DNA of 64,000 nucleotides, from the NCBI GenBank assembly GCA_903830285.1, contig CAIKTE010000121.1, positions 1-64,000 on the forward strand, read 5' to 3'. This stretch comes from an uncultured Chitinophagaceae bacterium (GTDB lineage: Bacteria > Bacteroidota > Bacteroidia > Chitinophagales > Chitinophagaceae). The position numbers were made by a program, and so were the translations under genes. A model generated the notes under the pieces. It made no database searches, was not told the origin of the DNA, and saw nothing but the letters and a program-made list of their open reading frames with translations. This document shows, piece after piece, positions 44,356-53,107 of this stretch (positions are counted from its first letter, which is position 1; each line of letters begins with the position of its first letter).

Positions 44356-47300
44356 TTATTCAGTAATTTCTGTTTCGTGCACTTTGTGTTTTCCGCTGAT
44401 GAATGTGTACACCGCAGGAATAACAAATAATGTAAGAATCAATGAAAACAATAATCCGCCAACAACAACAATACCCAATGGGATACGGCTCGTACTCGCA
44501 TCACCAATACTTAATGCAATGGGCAAAGCACCTAAGGAAGTAGCTAGACTTGTCATTAAAATGGGTCTTAATCTTTGTGTAGCTGCTTCAATGATTGCAT
44601 CCATTTTATTATACCCGAATTCACGTTTTTGTTTGGCAAATTCTACAATTAAAATTCCGTTTTTGGTCACCAGTCCAATCAACATGATCATTCCTATCTC
44701 TGAGAGGATATTCAATGTTTGATGAAAAACATATAAACTTAATAATGCTCCGGCTAATGCCAAAGGAACTGTAAACATAATAGTGAGTGGATCGATGAAA
44801 CTTTCAAACTGTCCTGCCAATACCAAATAGATTAACAACAATGCTAAAACAAATGCAAACATGATATTAGATGAGCTTTCATCAAAATCTCTTGATGGGC
44901 CGCTCAATGAAGTTTGAAAACTTTCATCTGTTAATTTATTGGCAATGGCCCGCATGGCGACAATGCCATCACCAATTGTTTTTCCATCAGCTAAGGAAGC
45001 CGAGATAGTTGCAGCTTTATATCTGTTGAAGTGATATAATGTAGATGGATTACTGGCTTCATCCAAATGAACAACTGCATCAAGCGGGATATTATCGCCA
45101 TTTTTATTGCGAACGTATAAATTTTTAATATCAAAAGGTGTATTACGATTCTCTCTTTCCACCTGAGCAATTACCTGATATTGATATCCATTCATGATAA
45201 AATAAGCCATTCTACCGCCACTGTAGGCAGACTGCAATGCTGAAACCACATCGGCAGTTGAAAGATTCAGATCTTTTACTTTTATTCTGTCAACTGTCAA
45301 TTGTACCTCTGGTCTTGTGAATCTCAAATTCACATCTACATTAGAAAATGTCTTATTCTTTCTTGCTTCATCTAAAAATTTCGGAATGATCTCTTTCAAT
45401 TTGTTAAGATCCTGATTTTGCAGGATGAATTGAACCGGCAATGAGCCCCTTGAAGAAAGACCAACAGAAATGGTTTGTTCCTGAATTGCAAATATTCTTG
45501 CATCATTGAAACGTGCTAATTTTTTTTGAAGATCAGCAGTAATTTCCATCTGGGTTCTTTTGCGAAGTTTAGGATCAACTAATCCCAAACGCGGTTGCGT
45601 TGTATTCATACCTGAGGAAGATCCGCCAAAGCCTGCTGGAGTTCGCAAGTAAACAAAATCTCTTTCGGGAACCGAATCCAATAAATAATTACTGATCTTA
45701 TCCGCCATGTTTTGCATACGCGGATAGCTGGTTCCTTCTGGTGCTGTAACCGTAAAACGAATACTGCTTCTGTCTTCCAATGGAGCCAATTCACTTTGTA
45801 GGTTCTGCATCACAAACCAGATAATACCCACACATGCCAAAATAATCAGCCACGCTACCCAGCGTATTTTCATGAATGATTTCAATAAATTTTTATACCC
45901 GCTTTCCATTCCGGTAAAGAATGGTTCGGTTGATTTGTAGAACCAACCTTCATGTGCTTTTTTTGAGCTTAGATATACATTCAATACTGGAGTAATGGTG
46001 AGTGAAACAAATGCTGATATTAAAACTGCGGCCGCCAATGTTACACCAAACTCTCGGAATAATCTTCCAACAAATCCCTGAAGGAATATTACCGGCAAAA
46101 ACACAACTGCCAATGTGATAGAAGTTGAGATCACAGCAAAAAATATCTCTTTACTTCCTTCTAATGCAGCTTTGCGGATAGGAAGGCCTTCCTCTAATTT
46201 TCTGAATATATTTTCAGTTACCACTATACCATCATCTACTACCAATCCTGTAGCCAGCACAATTCCAAGTAAGGTTAAAATATTGATAGAGAACCCTGCT
46301 AGATACATTACAAAAAAAGTTGCAATCAAAGAGATGGGAATATCGATCAATGGACGTAATGCAATCAGCCAGTTACGAAAGAATAAAAAGATTACTAATA
46401 CCACCAATCCGAACGCAATAAATAAAGTTTCTTTTACTTCGCTTAATGATTTACGGATATTGATTGTATTGTCAATTACCACATTGAATTCGATATCGGA
46501 CTTATTGGATTTTTTAATTTGTTCCAACCGCTTATAAAATTCGTCTGCTATTTCAATATTATTAGCGCCGGGTTGAGGAGTAATGGCAAGCCCTACTGCA
46601 TGTAACCCATTGAGTTTCCAGGATTGTTCTATTTGTTCAGGACCTAATTCAACACGGGCAATATCGTTTAAACGAACAATACCATTGGCATCCTGCTTAA
46701 TAATTAAATCTCTGAATTGCTGCTCAGTGGTAAATCTTCCTAAAGCTCGAATAATCAGTTCAGTATTATCACCATATATTTTTCCCGGAGGTAATTCTAT
46801 ATTTTCATTATTTAAGGAAGTGCTAATATCATTAAAAGCAATACCATAAGAATTCATTTTATCTGGATTGAGCCAGATACGCATGCTGTAACGTTTTTGC
46901 CCAAAAATGCCAACCGAGCTAACATCTTTAATTGTTTGTAATTGTTGCTGCAATACGTTTTCTGCATAATCGCTTAATTGCAGTAGGCTTTTTGTATGAC
47001 TTTGAACAGCAATAACAATAATAGGATCACTGTTTGCATCAGCTTTTGAAACTACAGGCGGTGCATCAATATCCTGTGGTAAGCTTCTTTGAGCCTGACC
47101 TACTTTATCACGGACATCACTGGCGGCAGCTTCCAAATCAACCCCTAAATTAAATTCAACCGTAATATTACTGCCACCTAAAGTGCTGGAAGAAGTAATA
47201 GTGCGGATACCGGGAATACCATTGATCTGTTTTTCTAAAGGTTCTGTGATCTGACTCTCGATGATATCTGCATTTGCACCGGTATAGCTTGTAGAAACGT

Positions 47301-47436
47301 TGATCACCGGCGGATCAATTGCAGGATAATCACGTACTGCCAAAAATGTAAACCCAACTACCCCAAACAGAATGATGCCAAGATTCATCACTGTTGCTAA
47401 TACAGGTCTCTTTAATGATAATTCGGAAATATTCAT
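44356..47436 (-). CDS. RND family efflux transporter permease (HAE1-like)
   Basis: The 1026-residue inner-membrane protein is a proton-driven pump of the AcrB/MexF type. It opens ISELSLKRPVLATVMNLGIILFG (first helix), has a large periplasmic porter loop, then a central helix bundle with FVMYLAGFSINILTLLGIVLATGLVVDDGIVVTEN that carries the proton-relay Asp pair, then a second periplasmic loop and a closing bundle with LTIMFTVPLALAGALLSL and IGMIMLIGLVTKNGILIVEF. Twelve helices are expected. The adaptor gene lies 49 bp upstream. No TolC-like outer-membrane gene is present, so the pump must borrow one. Substrate not predictable. Confidence 0.93.
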   Translation of the reverse strand: MNISELSLKRPVLATVMNLGIILFGVVGFTFLAVRDYPAIDPPVINVSTSYTGANADIIESQITEPLEKQINGIPGIRTITSSSTLGGSNITVEFNLGVDLEAAASDVRDKVGQAQRSLPQDIDAPPVVSKADANSDPIIVIAVQSHTKSLLQLSDYAENVLQQQLQTIKDVSSVGIFGQKRYSMRIWLNPDKMNSYGIAFNDISTSLNNENIELPPGKIYGDNTELIIRALGRFTTEQQFRDLIIKQDANGIVRLNDIARVELGPEQIEQSWKLNGLHAVGLAITPQPGANNIEIADEFYKRLEQIKKSNKSDIEFNVVIDNTINIRKSLSEVKETLFIAFGLVVLVIFLFFRNWLIALRPLIDIPISLIATFFVMYLAGFSINILTLLGIVLATGLVVDDGIVVTENIFRKLEEGLPIRKAALEGSKEIFFAVISTSITLAVVFLPVIFLQGFVGRLFREFGVTLAAAVLISAFVSLTITPVLNVYLSSKKAHEGWFYKSTEPFFTGMESGYKNLLKSFMKIRWVAWLIILACVGIIWFVMQNLQSELAPLEDRSSIRFTVTAPEGTSYPRMQNMADKISNYLLDSVPERDFVYLRTPAGFGGSSSGMNTTQPRLGLVDPKLRKRTQMEITADLQKKLARFNDARIFAIQEQTISVGLSSRGSLPVQFILQNQDLNKLKEIIPKFLDEARKNKTFSNVDVNLRFTRPEVQLTVDRIKVKDLNLSTADVVSALQSAYSGGRMAYFIMNGYQYQVIAQVERENRNTPFDIKNLYVRNKNGDNIPLDAVVHLDEASNPSTLYHFNRYKAATISASLADGKTIGDGIVAMRAIANKLTDESFQTSLSGPSRDFDESSSNIMFAFVLALLLIYLVLAGQFESFIDPLTIMFTVPLALAGALLSLYVFHQTLNILSEIGMIMLIGLVTKNGILIVEFAKQKREFGYNKMDAIIEAATQRLRPILMTSLATSLGALPIALSIGDASTSRIPLGIVVVGGLLFSLILTLFVIPAVYTFISGKHKVHETEITE

Positions 47437-47485
47437 GGAGTGGAACTATTCAAAATAATAAAGAAATGAATAAATGCTATTATGA

Positions 47486-48538
47486 CTATTTATTTAATTG
47501 ATCAAGTGTTTTTACTGAACGAACTTTAACTGCGGCCTTTGGTCTTGCAAATAATATTCCCGTAACAACCACAGAATCACCAATTTGCACACCTTTGGTT
47601 ATTTCAATATTATCGGCTTGCCGCAACCCTGTTTCCACATTTACAAAATTGGCTTTCCCGTTCTTAACTACAATTAGTTGTTTGTTTTTATCATCAGGAA
47701 TGATGCAACCTGTAGGAACCAAGATCACTCTTGTATCAATATTTGATGCAACATATACTTTTACAAAAGTTCCGGGATTAAAATTCCCTTCCTGTAAAAT
47801 AGCTCTCACTTTCAGATTTCTTGTATTGATATTTACTTGTGGTTCAACTGCAATAATGGTAGCTTTCTTTTTCACACCTTTTGCCGCATCTGCTTCTACA
47901 TCAACAGTTGCACCAATTTTTAGCACATTGCTGTACATTTCAGGTATCGTGAAATCGATCTTCATTTTAGTGTTTTGCTGAACAGTTGTAATTAATGAGG
48001 CGGGTGTTAGATAGGCCCCGGTACTCACTTGTCGTAAGCCAACTTCGCCCGTAAAAGGGGCTCTGATAACTGTTTTATCAATCAAAGCTTCTGTATATTC
48101 AATATCGGCTTTATAACTATCAATGGATGTTTTAGCAGCATCATAGTCTGCCTGATTGATACCATCAACAAGCAATAATTTTCTCAGCCTTTCTTCCGTT
48201 CTTTTGGCTAATTCCAATGCAACTTTTTCCTTACTTAATTGAGCCTGAAGGTCGGCATCGTTAATCCGTGCTATTACAGTTCCCTGTTGAACTGTTTTTC
48301 CTTCCGGAACATTCAAAAAGGTTAGGCGTCCGCTTATTTCCGGATGCAATTCAACATATTCATTTGCTACAACTGAACCATTTGCTTCAACTATATTACT
48401 TATTGAAGTGGTATTTGCAACAATTACATCCACAATTGCCGCCTGTCCTGCTGGATTTTGTTTGACTTCTTCCTTCTTACTCTTGCAGGCAGTTGCCAAT
48501 ATCAGTACGAAAAAATAGAATAAAATTTTTTGAGGCAT
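47486..48538 (-). CDS. RND efflux periplasmic adaptor lipoprotein
   Basis: The 350-residue protein begins with a lipoprotein signal (lipobox LATAC, Cys18) and then has the membrane-fusion layout: a barrel-sandwich half (VVANEYVELHPEISGRLTFLNVPEGKTVQQGTVIARINDADL), a helical hairpin (about residues 105-150), the second half of the sandwich (VIRAPFTGEVGLRQVSTGAYLTP) and beta-barrel and membrane-proximal domains. It links the inner-membrane pump to an outer-membrane channel. It is the first gene of the pump operon. Confidence 0.92.
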   Translation of the reverse strand: MPQKILFYFFVLILATACKSKKEEVKQNPAGQAAIVDVIVANTTSISNIVEANGSVVANEYVELHPEISGRLTFLNVPEGKTVQQGTVIARINDADLQAQLSKEKVALELAKRTEERLRKLLLVDGINQADYDAAKTSIDSYKADIEYTEALIDKTVIRAPFTGEVGLRQVSTGAYLTPASLITTVQQNTKMKIDFTIPEMYSNVLKIGATVDVEADAAKGVKKKATIIAVEPQVNINTRNLKVRAILQEGNFNPGTFVKVYVASNIDTRVILVPTGCIIPDDKNKQLIVVKNGKANFVNVETGLRQADNIEITKGVQIGDSVVVTGILFARPKAAVKVRSVKTLDQLNK

Positions 48539-48729
48539 TACTATAAGTGTTATTGCTAAAGAGAATTTTAGAGCGATAAAGATAATCAGAATTGATATTA
48601 GAATGGAGAAAGAAGAGGGTCTTACATTTTGCTTTTACCGATAATATCGCACACTAAGTCTATTTATAAAAAAACATTAATTCATTTAAGTAACTGATTT
48701 CCGTCATTTTTTCCACTTATTCATCAAAC

Positions 48730-48737
48730 TACTTTCG
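48730..48737 (+). promoter_or_regulatory. Candidate -7 element for nifJ
   Basis: TACTTTCG differs from TAnnTTTG at one base and lies 35 bp before the ATG at 48773. The birA upstream region has the same variant ending (TATCTTCG). Confidence 0.3.
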
Positions 48738-48772
48738 TGTTCTCAATTTTCTTACAGTTTAATAATAATATC

Positions 48773-51700
48773 ATGGAAACATCAATTAAACCTCAATCAG
48801 AAGCTTCTTTAACAGAAGACAACCATTCTTTAGAAATCATGGATGGGAATGAAGCTGCTGCTTATGTTGCTTACAAAACCAGTGAAGTTTGTGCAATTTA
48901 CCCAATTACACCCTCTTCTTCAATGAGTGAATGGACAGATGAGTGGAGTGCAAAAGGCATGAAAAATATTTTTGGTCAGATCCCGAGAATCATGGAAATG
49001 CAAAGTGAAGCAGGTGCCGCAGGTGCCATACACGGTGCTTTACATGGTGGTGCTTTGGCTTCTACATTTACTTCTTCACAGGGGTTGTTATTGATGATCC
49101 CAAACATGTATAAAATTGCAGGGGAGCTTACTCCTGCTGTTTTTCATATTGCAGCAAGAACCTTAGCTACTCATGCTCTCTCCATTTTTGGCGATCACAG
49201 TGATGTAATGGCAGTGCGAGGTACAGGCTTTTCAATGTTATTTGGAAATACTGCTCAAGAAGCAATGGATTTGGCTTTAATTTCTCAGGCTGCAACATTA
49301 AAAGCAAGGATTCCATTCTTAAATATATTTGATGGATTCAGAACTTCTCATGAATTATCTCAGGTAAATGTTATTTCTGACGATGTTATAGCTGAAATGA
49401 TCGATATGGATCTGGTAAATGCTCACCGCGACAGAGGTTTATCTCCCGATAACCCATCTATCCGCGGTACTGCACAAAATCCTGATGTATTCTTCCAGAA
49501 CCGTGAAGCCGCCAATACTTTCTATGATAAAGTACCCGGTATTGTTGAAGAAACAATGGACAAATTCGCAGCATTGACAGGCAGAAAATATAAACTATTC
49601 GATTATTACGGACACGATCATCCTGATCGCGTGATCATTATTATGGGCTCAGGTGCATGTGCTGTTCAGGAAACAGTTGATTATCTGAACTCAGAAGGAA
49701 AAAGAGTAGGCATGATCAATGTTCGTTTATTCCGCCCTTTCTCTGTTCAACATTTCATTAAATCATTACCAAAATCTGTTGTAAGTATTGCTGTATTGGA
49801 TCGTTGCAAAGAACCAACCAGTATGGCTGAACCATTATATATGGATGTTGTAAATGCATTAAATGAATCTCAGGAAAATCATCATGCACATGTAATTGGT
49901 GGGCGTTACGGATTATCTTCTAAAGAATTCACACCTGCCATGGTAAAAGGTGTTTTCAAGGAACTCAAGCAAAAACATCCGAAAAATCACTTTACCATTG
50001 GTATTGATGATGATGTAACTCATTTGAGTTTGTGGTATGATAAAACTTTTAACCTTGATTCTCAACATAAATTCCGCGGACTGTTTTTTGGATTAGGTGC
50101 AGATGGTACAGTGAGTGCAAATAAAAACTCAATTAAGATCATCGGAGACAAAACCGATTTCTTTGTTCAGGGATATTTTGTATACGATTCTAAAAAATCT
50201 GGTTCACTTACTGCATCACATTTGCGTTTTGGCGAAAAACCAATCCGTTCCACTTACCTGGTACAATCTGCAAACTTTATTGCCTGCCATCATTTTAATT
50301 ATCTGATGAAGTATGATATTTTAAAAGAAGCAGAATACGGTGCAACATTCTTATTGAATGCTCCTTACGAAAAAGATAAAGTTTGGGGTATGTTACCAAG
50401 AAAGATACAGCAAGAGATCATTGAAAAACACCTGAAATTCTATGCCATCAACGCATACACAGTAGCGAAAGATGCCGGAATGGGTAACCGTATCAATACC
50501 ATCCTGCAAACTTGTTTCTTTGCGATCAGCAATGTATTGCCAAGGGAAGAAGCTATTGAAAAAATCAAAGAAGCCATTTACGAATCTTACTGGAAGAAAG
50601 GCGAAGCTGTTGTTCAGAAAAATTATGAAGCAGTAGATCAAACTTTGGCCAATCTTTATGAAATAGATTACAAGAATTTGAAAGTTGGAGATGTTCCTTT
50701 GGATGATGTTGTTCCAAAAAATTCTCCTGATTTTGTAAAAGATGTTTTAGGAAGAATTATTTCTGGCAACGGTGATGACCTTCCTGTAAGTGCTTTACCA
50801 ATTGATGGCACTTTCCCTTCAGGTACCACTAAGTATGAAAAGAGAAATATTGCAGATGCTGTTCCTGTTTGGGATGCTGATCTTTGTACACAATGTGGTA
50901 AATGCTTTATGATATGTCCGCATGCAGCTATTCGTCCTAAAGTTTATGACAAGGAATTATTGAACAGTGCACCATCTTCATTTAAACATGTTGACCCGAT
51001 CGGTAAAGAATGGGATAAAACTAAAGAAGCTTATACTTTACAGGTTTCCACAGAAGATTGTACCGGTTGTACATTATGCGTTGAGTTCTGTCCGATGACA
51101 AGCAAAACAGATCCCGGCCATAAAGCGATCAATATGTTTGATAAAACACCTTTCCAGGCAGACGAAATACAAAACTGGGATTTCTTCTTGACCATTCCTG
51201 AAATAGATCGTACAAGAATTAATCGCACTACAGTAAAAGGTTCTCAATTCTTCCAACCATTATTTGAATTTTCAGGCGCCTGTTCAGGTTGCGGAGAAAC
51301 TCCATATTTAAAATTACTGACCCAATTATTTGGTGAAAGAATGATCGTTGCCAATGCAACAGGTTGTTCATCCATCTTCGGAGGTAATTTACCAACAACA
51401 CCATGGACAAAGAATAAAGAAGGTGTTGGACCGGCCTGGGCAAATTCATTGTTCGAAGACAATGCAGAATTTGGTTTAGGTATTAAGATGGCAAATGACC
51501 ATAAAAAAATGGGTGCTATCTCTTTGTTGAATGAATTAAGACATGTTGTGGGTGATGAATTGGCTGAATCTATCATTAATTCTCCTGAAACAACAGAATC
51601 TGAAATTCATGTGAAACATGAGCTGATCAAAGAACTGAAACATCGTTTACGTGGCCAAAGATCAGTTGCTGCTCATAATTTGTATCATTTGGCTGATTTC

Positions 51701-52345
51701 CTTGCAGAAAAATCTGTTTGGATCATCGGTGGTGACGGTTGGGCTTATGATATCGGGTATGGTGGATTGGATCATGTATTATCAACAGGAGAAAATATAA
51801 ATATCATGGTACTGGATACAGAAGTATATTCCAATACCGGCGGACAAAAATCTAAATCAACACCGCTCGGCTCAAGTGCCAAATTCTCAGTAAACGGTAA
51901 AACAACCGGGAAAAAAGATCTGGCATTGCAAGCTATTGCACACGGCACAGCTTATGTTGCTCAAATAGCCATGGGCGGAAATGATGCACATACGATTAGA
52001 ACCATTTTGGAAGCAGAAGCATTCCCAGGTCCTTCTTTGATCATTGCATATGCGCATTGTATTGCTCACGGAATTGATATGGCACATGGTGCTGAAGAAC
52101 AGGATTTCGCAGTTAAATCCGGTTACTGGCCATTGTTCCATTACAATCCTTTAAAAGAAAAAGGACAACGTTTTGTGATCGATTCGAAAGAAGCTACGAT
52201 GCCTTTAAGTGATTTCATGTATCATGAGAACAGGTTTAATGTCATCAAAGCAAAAGACCCTGCATTAGCTGAAAAATTCATGCACCAGTCAGAAGAAGCA
52301 AGAATAAGCAAATGGGATCGTCTCGTTACTCTCAAAGGCCTTTAA
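48773..52345 (+). CDS. nifJ: Pyruvate:ferredoxin (flavodoxin) oxidoreductase
   Basis: This enzyme converts pyruvate and CoA to acetyl-CoA and CO2 while reducing ferredoxin or flavodoxin, reversibly. From ATG 48773 the 1190-residue single-chain protein contains the alpha domain (MDGNEAAAYVAYKTSEVCAIYPITPSS at the start), a transketolase-like middle domain, the gamma domain (GLGADGTVSANKNSIKII), two 4Fe-4S clusters (CTQCGKC near residue 705 and CTGCTLC near 763), a further CSGCGE near 837 and the TPP domain (GDGWAYDIGYGGLDH, DTEVYSNTGGQ). Length is typical. It lies next to a nuo operon without nuoEFG. A longer GTG start at 48737 lacks support. Confidence 0.95.
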   Translation: METSIKPQSEASLTEDNHSLEIMDGNEAAAYVAYKTSEVCAIYPITPSSSMSEWTDEWSAKGMKNIFGQIPRIMEMQSEAGAAGAIHGALHGGALASTFTSSQGLLLMIPNMYKIAGELTPAVFHIAARTLATHALSIFGDHSDVMAVRGTGFSMLFGNTAQEAMDLALISQAATLKARIPFLNIFDGFRTSHELSQVNVISDDVIAEMIDMDLVNAHRDRGLSPDNPSIRGTAQNPDVFFQNREAANTFYDKVPGIVEETMDKFAALTGRKYKLFDYYGHDHPDRVIIIMGSGACAVQETVDYLNSEGKRVGMINVRLFRPFSVQHFIKSLPKSVVSIAVLDRCKEPTSMAEPLYMDVVNALNESQENHHAHVIGGRYGLSSKEFTPAMVKGVFKELKQKHPKNHFTIGIDDDVTHLSLWYDKTFNLDSQHKFRGLFFGLGADGTVSANKNSIKIIGDKTDFFVQGYFVYDSKKSGSLTASHLRFGEKPIRSTYLVQSANFIACHHFNYLMKYDILKEAEYGATFLLNAPYEKDKVWGMLPRKIQQEIIEKHLKFYAINAYTVAKDAGMGNRINTILQTCFFAISNVLPREEAIEKIKEAIYESYWKKGEAVVQKNYEAVDQTLANLYEIDYKNLKVGDVPLDDVVPKNSPDFVKDVLGRIISGNGDDLPVSALPIDGTFPSGTTKYEKRNIADAVPVWDADLCTQCGKCFMICPHAAIRPKVYDKELLNSAPSSFKHVDPIGKEWDKTKEAYTLQVSTEDCTGCTLCVEFCPMTSKTDPGHKAINMFDKTPFQADEIQNWDFFLTIPEIDRTRINRTTVKGSQFFQPLFEFSGACSGCGETPYLKLLTQLFGERMIVANATGCSSIFGGNLPTTPWTKNKEGVGPAWANSLFEDNAEFGLGIKMANDHKKMGAISLLNELRHVVGDELAESIINSPETTESEIHVKHELIKELKHRLRGQRSVAAHNLYHLADFLAEKSVWIIGGDGWAYDIGYGGLDHVLSTGENINIMVLDTEVYSNTGGQKSKSTPLGSSAKFSVNGKTTGKKDLALQAIAHGTAYVAQIAMGGNDAHTIRTILEAEAFPGPSLIIAYAHCIAHGIDMAHGAEEQDFAVKSGYWPLFHYNPLKEKGQRFVIDSKEATMPLSDFMYHENRFNVIKAKDPALAEKFMHQSEEARISKWDRLVTLKGL

Positions 52346-52368
52346 CGATTGTTTATATAATATGAAGC

Positions 52369-52399
52369 AAAAGGAATCCTGAAAATGGATTCCTTTTTT
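52369..52399 (+). terminator. Terminator after nifJ
   Basis: AAAGGAATCC (52370-52379) and GGATTCCTTT (52387-52396) form a perfect 10-bp stem around a 7-nt loop, followed by T residues, 24 bp after the nifJ stop. Confidence 0.9.
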
Positions 52400-52519
52400 G
52401 TGCAATAAACTTAATAAAATATCGTTTAGTTAGCAGTACCGCTCATTTTTACTCCGTATCAGGTTCCGATTTAACTGTAGAAAAGGAATTTAAATTATAT
52501 AACCTGACAAACTTCTGTT

Positions 52520-52576
52520 ATGAAAATCATTGTTACACTTATTATTTTGGCCTTTGTTGCATTGTCTTTAATATAA
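52520..52576 (+). CDS. Possible 18-residue hydrophobic peptide gene
   Basis: A short frame from ATG 52520 to TAA 52576 encodes a Lys-led, almost purely hydrophobic 18-mer (MKIIVTLIILAFVALSLI), like a single membrane helix. It lies alone between the nifJ terminator and another strong hairpin at 52620-52647, so a short transcript of 150-250 nt would be a self-contained unit. It may encode a small membrane peptide, or the frame may be chance within a small RNA. No clear promoter box was found. Codon bias cannot be judged at this length. Confidence 0.3.
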   Translation: MKIIVTLIILAFVALSLI

Positions 52577-52619
52577 AAGATGATCTACATTTTGACAGCC
52601 CACATCAAGGGAACAACGA

Positions 52620-52648
52620 AAAAGGAACTTCGAATGAAGTTCCTTTTT
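52620..52648. terminator. Strong hairpin terminator, usable in both directions
   Basis: AAAAGGAACTTC (52620-52631) and its complement (52636-52647) form a perfect 12-bp stem with a GAAT loop, with T-rich sequence following on both strands. It can end a short plus-strand transcript from the small ORF region and the minus-strand nuo operon plus its last gene. Confidence 0.88.
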
Positions 52649-52683
52649 AATTATATGAGATAATCTTAAACTAAAAACAGTCT

Positions 52684-53073
52684 TTACAATTTCACTTTAC
52701 TTTCATAATAAGGCACTTCGTCATGAGATACTTCTTCTTTCTGATACCAATATGCTTGGGTAACAACATGCCCACTCTCTGTAAGTAATAATCTACTGAA
52801 AATAGCATTGATGGAATTAAACGCAAGATCCGTTACGCCCACGGTAAATGTTGCTGGTGGTAGCGGTAATGGTGGAGGTGCTACTTCTCCTTCAGCCAAA
52901 GGCTTTACCGGCGCTGCTTTAGGAGGTGGCGTTGATGCGATCTCAACTGTATATTTATTGAATTGTAATAGTTGCTTTAAAAATTCAGCTCGTCCGGGTG
53001 AAACCAGTTTTTCAACGATGGCACATTTAACAGCATTCAATTCTTCGGTAGTATGATTTTGATTGATGGCCAT
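52684..53073 (-). CDS. Conserved-looking hypothetical protein with Pro-rich linker
   Basis: The 129-residue protein has no signal peptide or membrane helix. It has an N-terminal helical segment (about residues 1-45; TTEELNAVKCAIVEKLVSPGR), a Pro/Ala-rich linker (about 48-78) and a C-terminal domain (FTVGVTDLAFNSINAIFSRLL, then TQAYWYQKEEVSHDEVPYYE). I do not recognise the family. It is the last gene of the nuo strand, 26 bp after the nuoN stop, so it is probably co-transcribed with complex I. That and the terminator after it make an accessory role possible but unproven. Confidence 0.7.
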   Translation of the reverse strand: MAINQNHTTEELNAVKCAIVEKLVSPGRAEFLKQLLQFNKYTVEIASTPPPKAAPVKPLAEGEVAPPPLPLPPATFTVGVTDLAFNSINAIFSRLLLTESGHVVTQAYWYQKEEVSHDEVPYYESKVKL

Positions 53074-53077
53074 ATCT

Positions 53078-53107
53078 GTTATAAGTTATAAGTAGTAAGT
53101 TAAAAAC
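53078..53107 (+). repeat. Dispersed AAGTTATAAGTAGTAAGT repeat, copy 1
   Basis: The stretch contains AAGTTATAAGTAGTAAGT and abuts the nuoN stop codon. Related copies lie at 60563-60598 (same strand) and, inverted, at 60629-60658 in the nuoD-nuoH gap. Confidence 0.55.

Noticed and set aside
44249-44722. Plus-strand frame of 157 codons across the start of pdxH and the end of the RND gene
   Set aside because: It runs antisense through the end of a well-supported RND permease and the terminator after it, and its composition is typical of antisense shadows.
51228-51576. Reverse-strand frames within nifJ
   Set aside because: They are opposite conserved PFOR motifs and have no start context or domain of their own.
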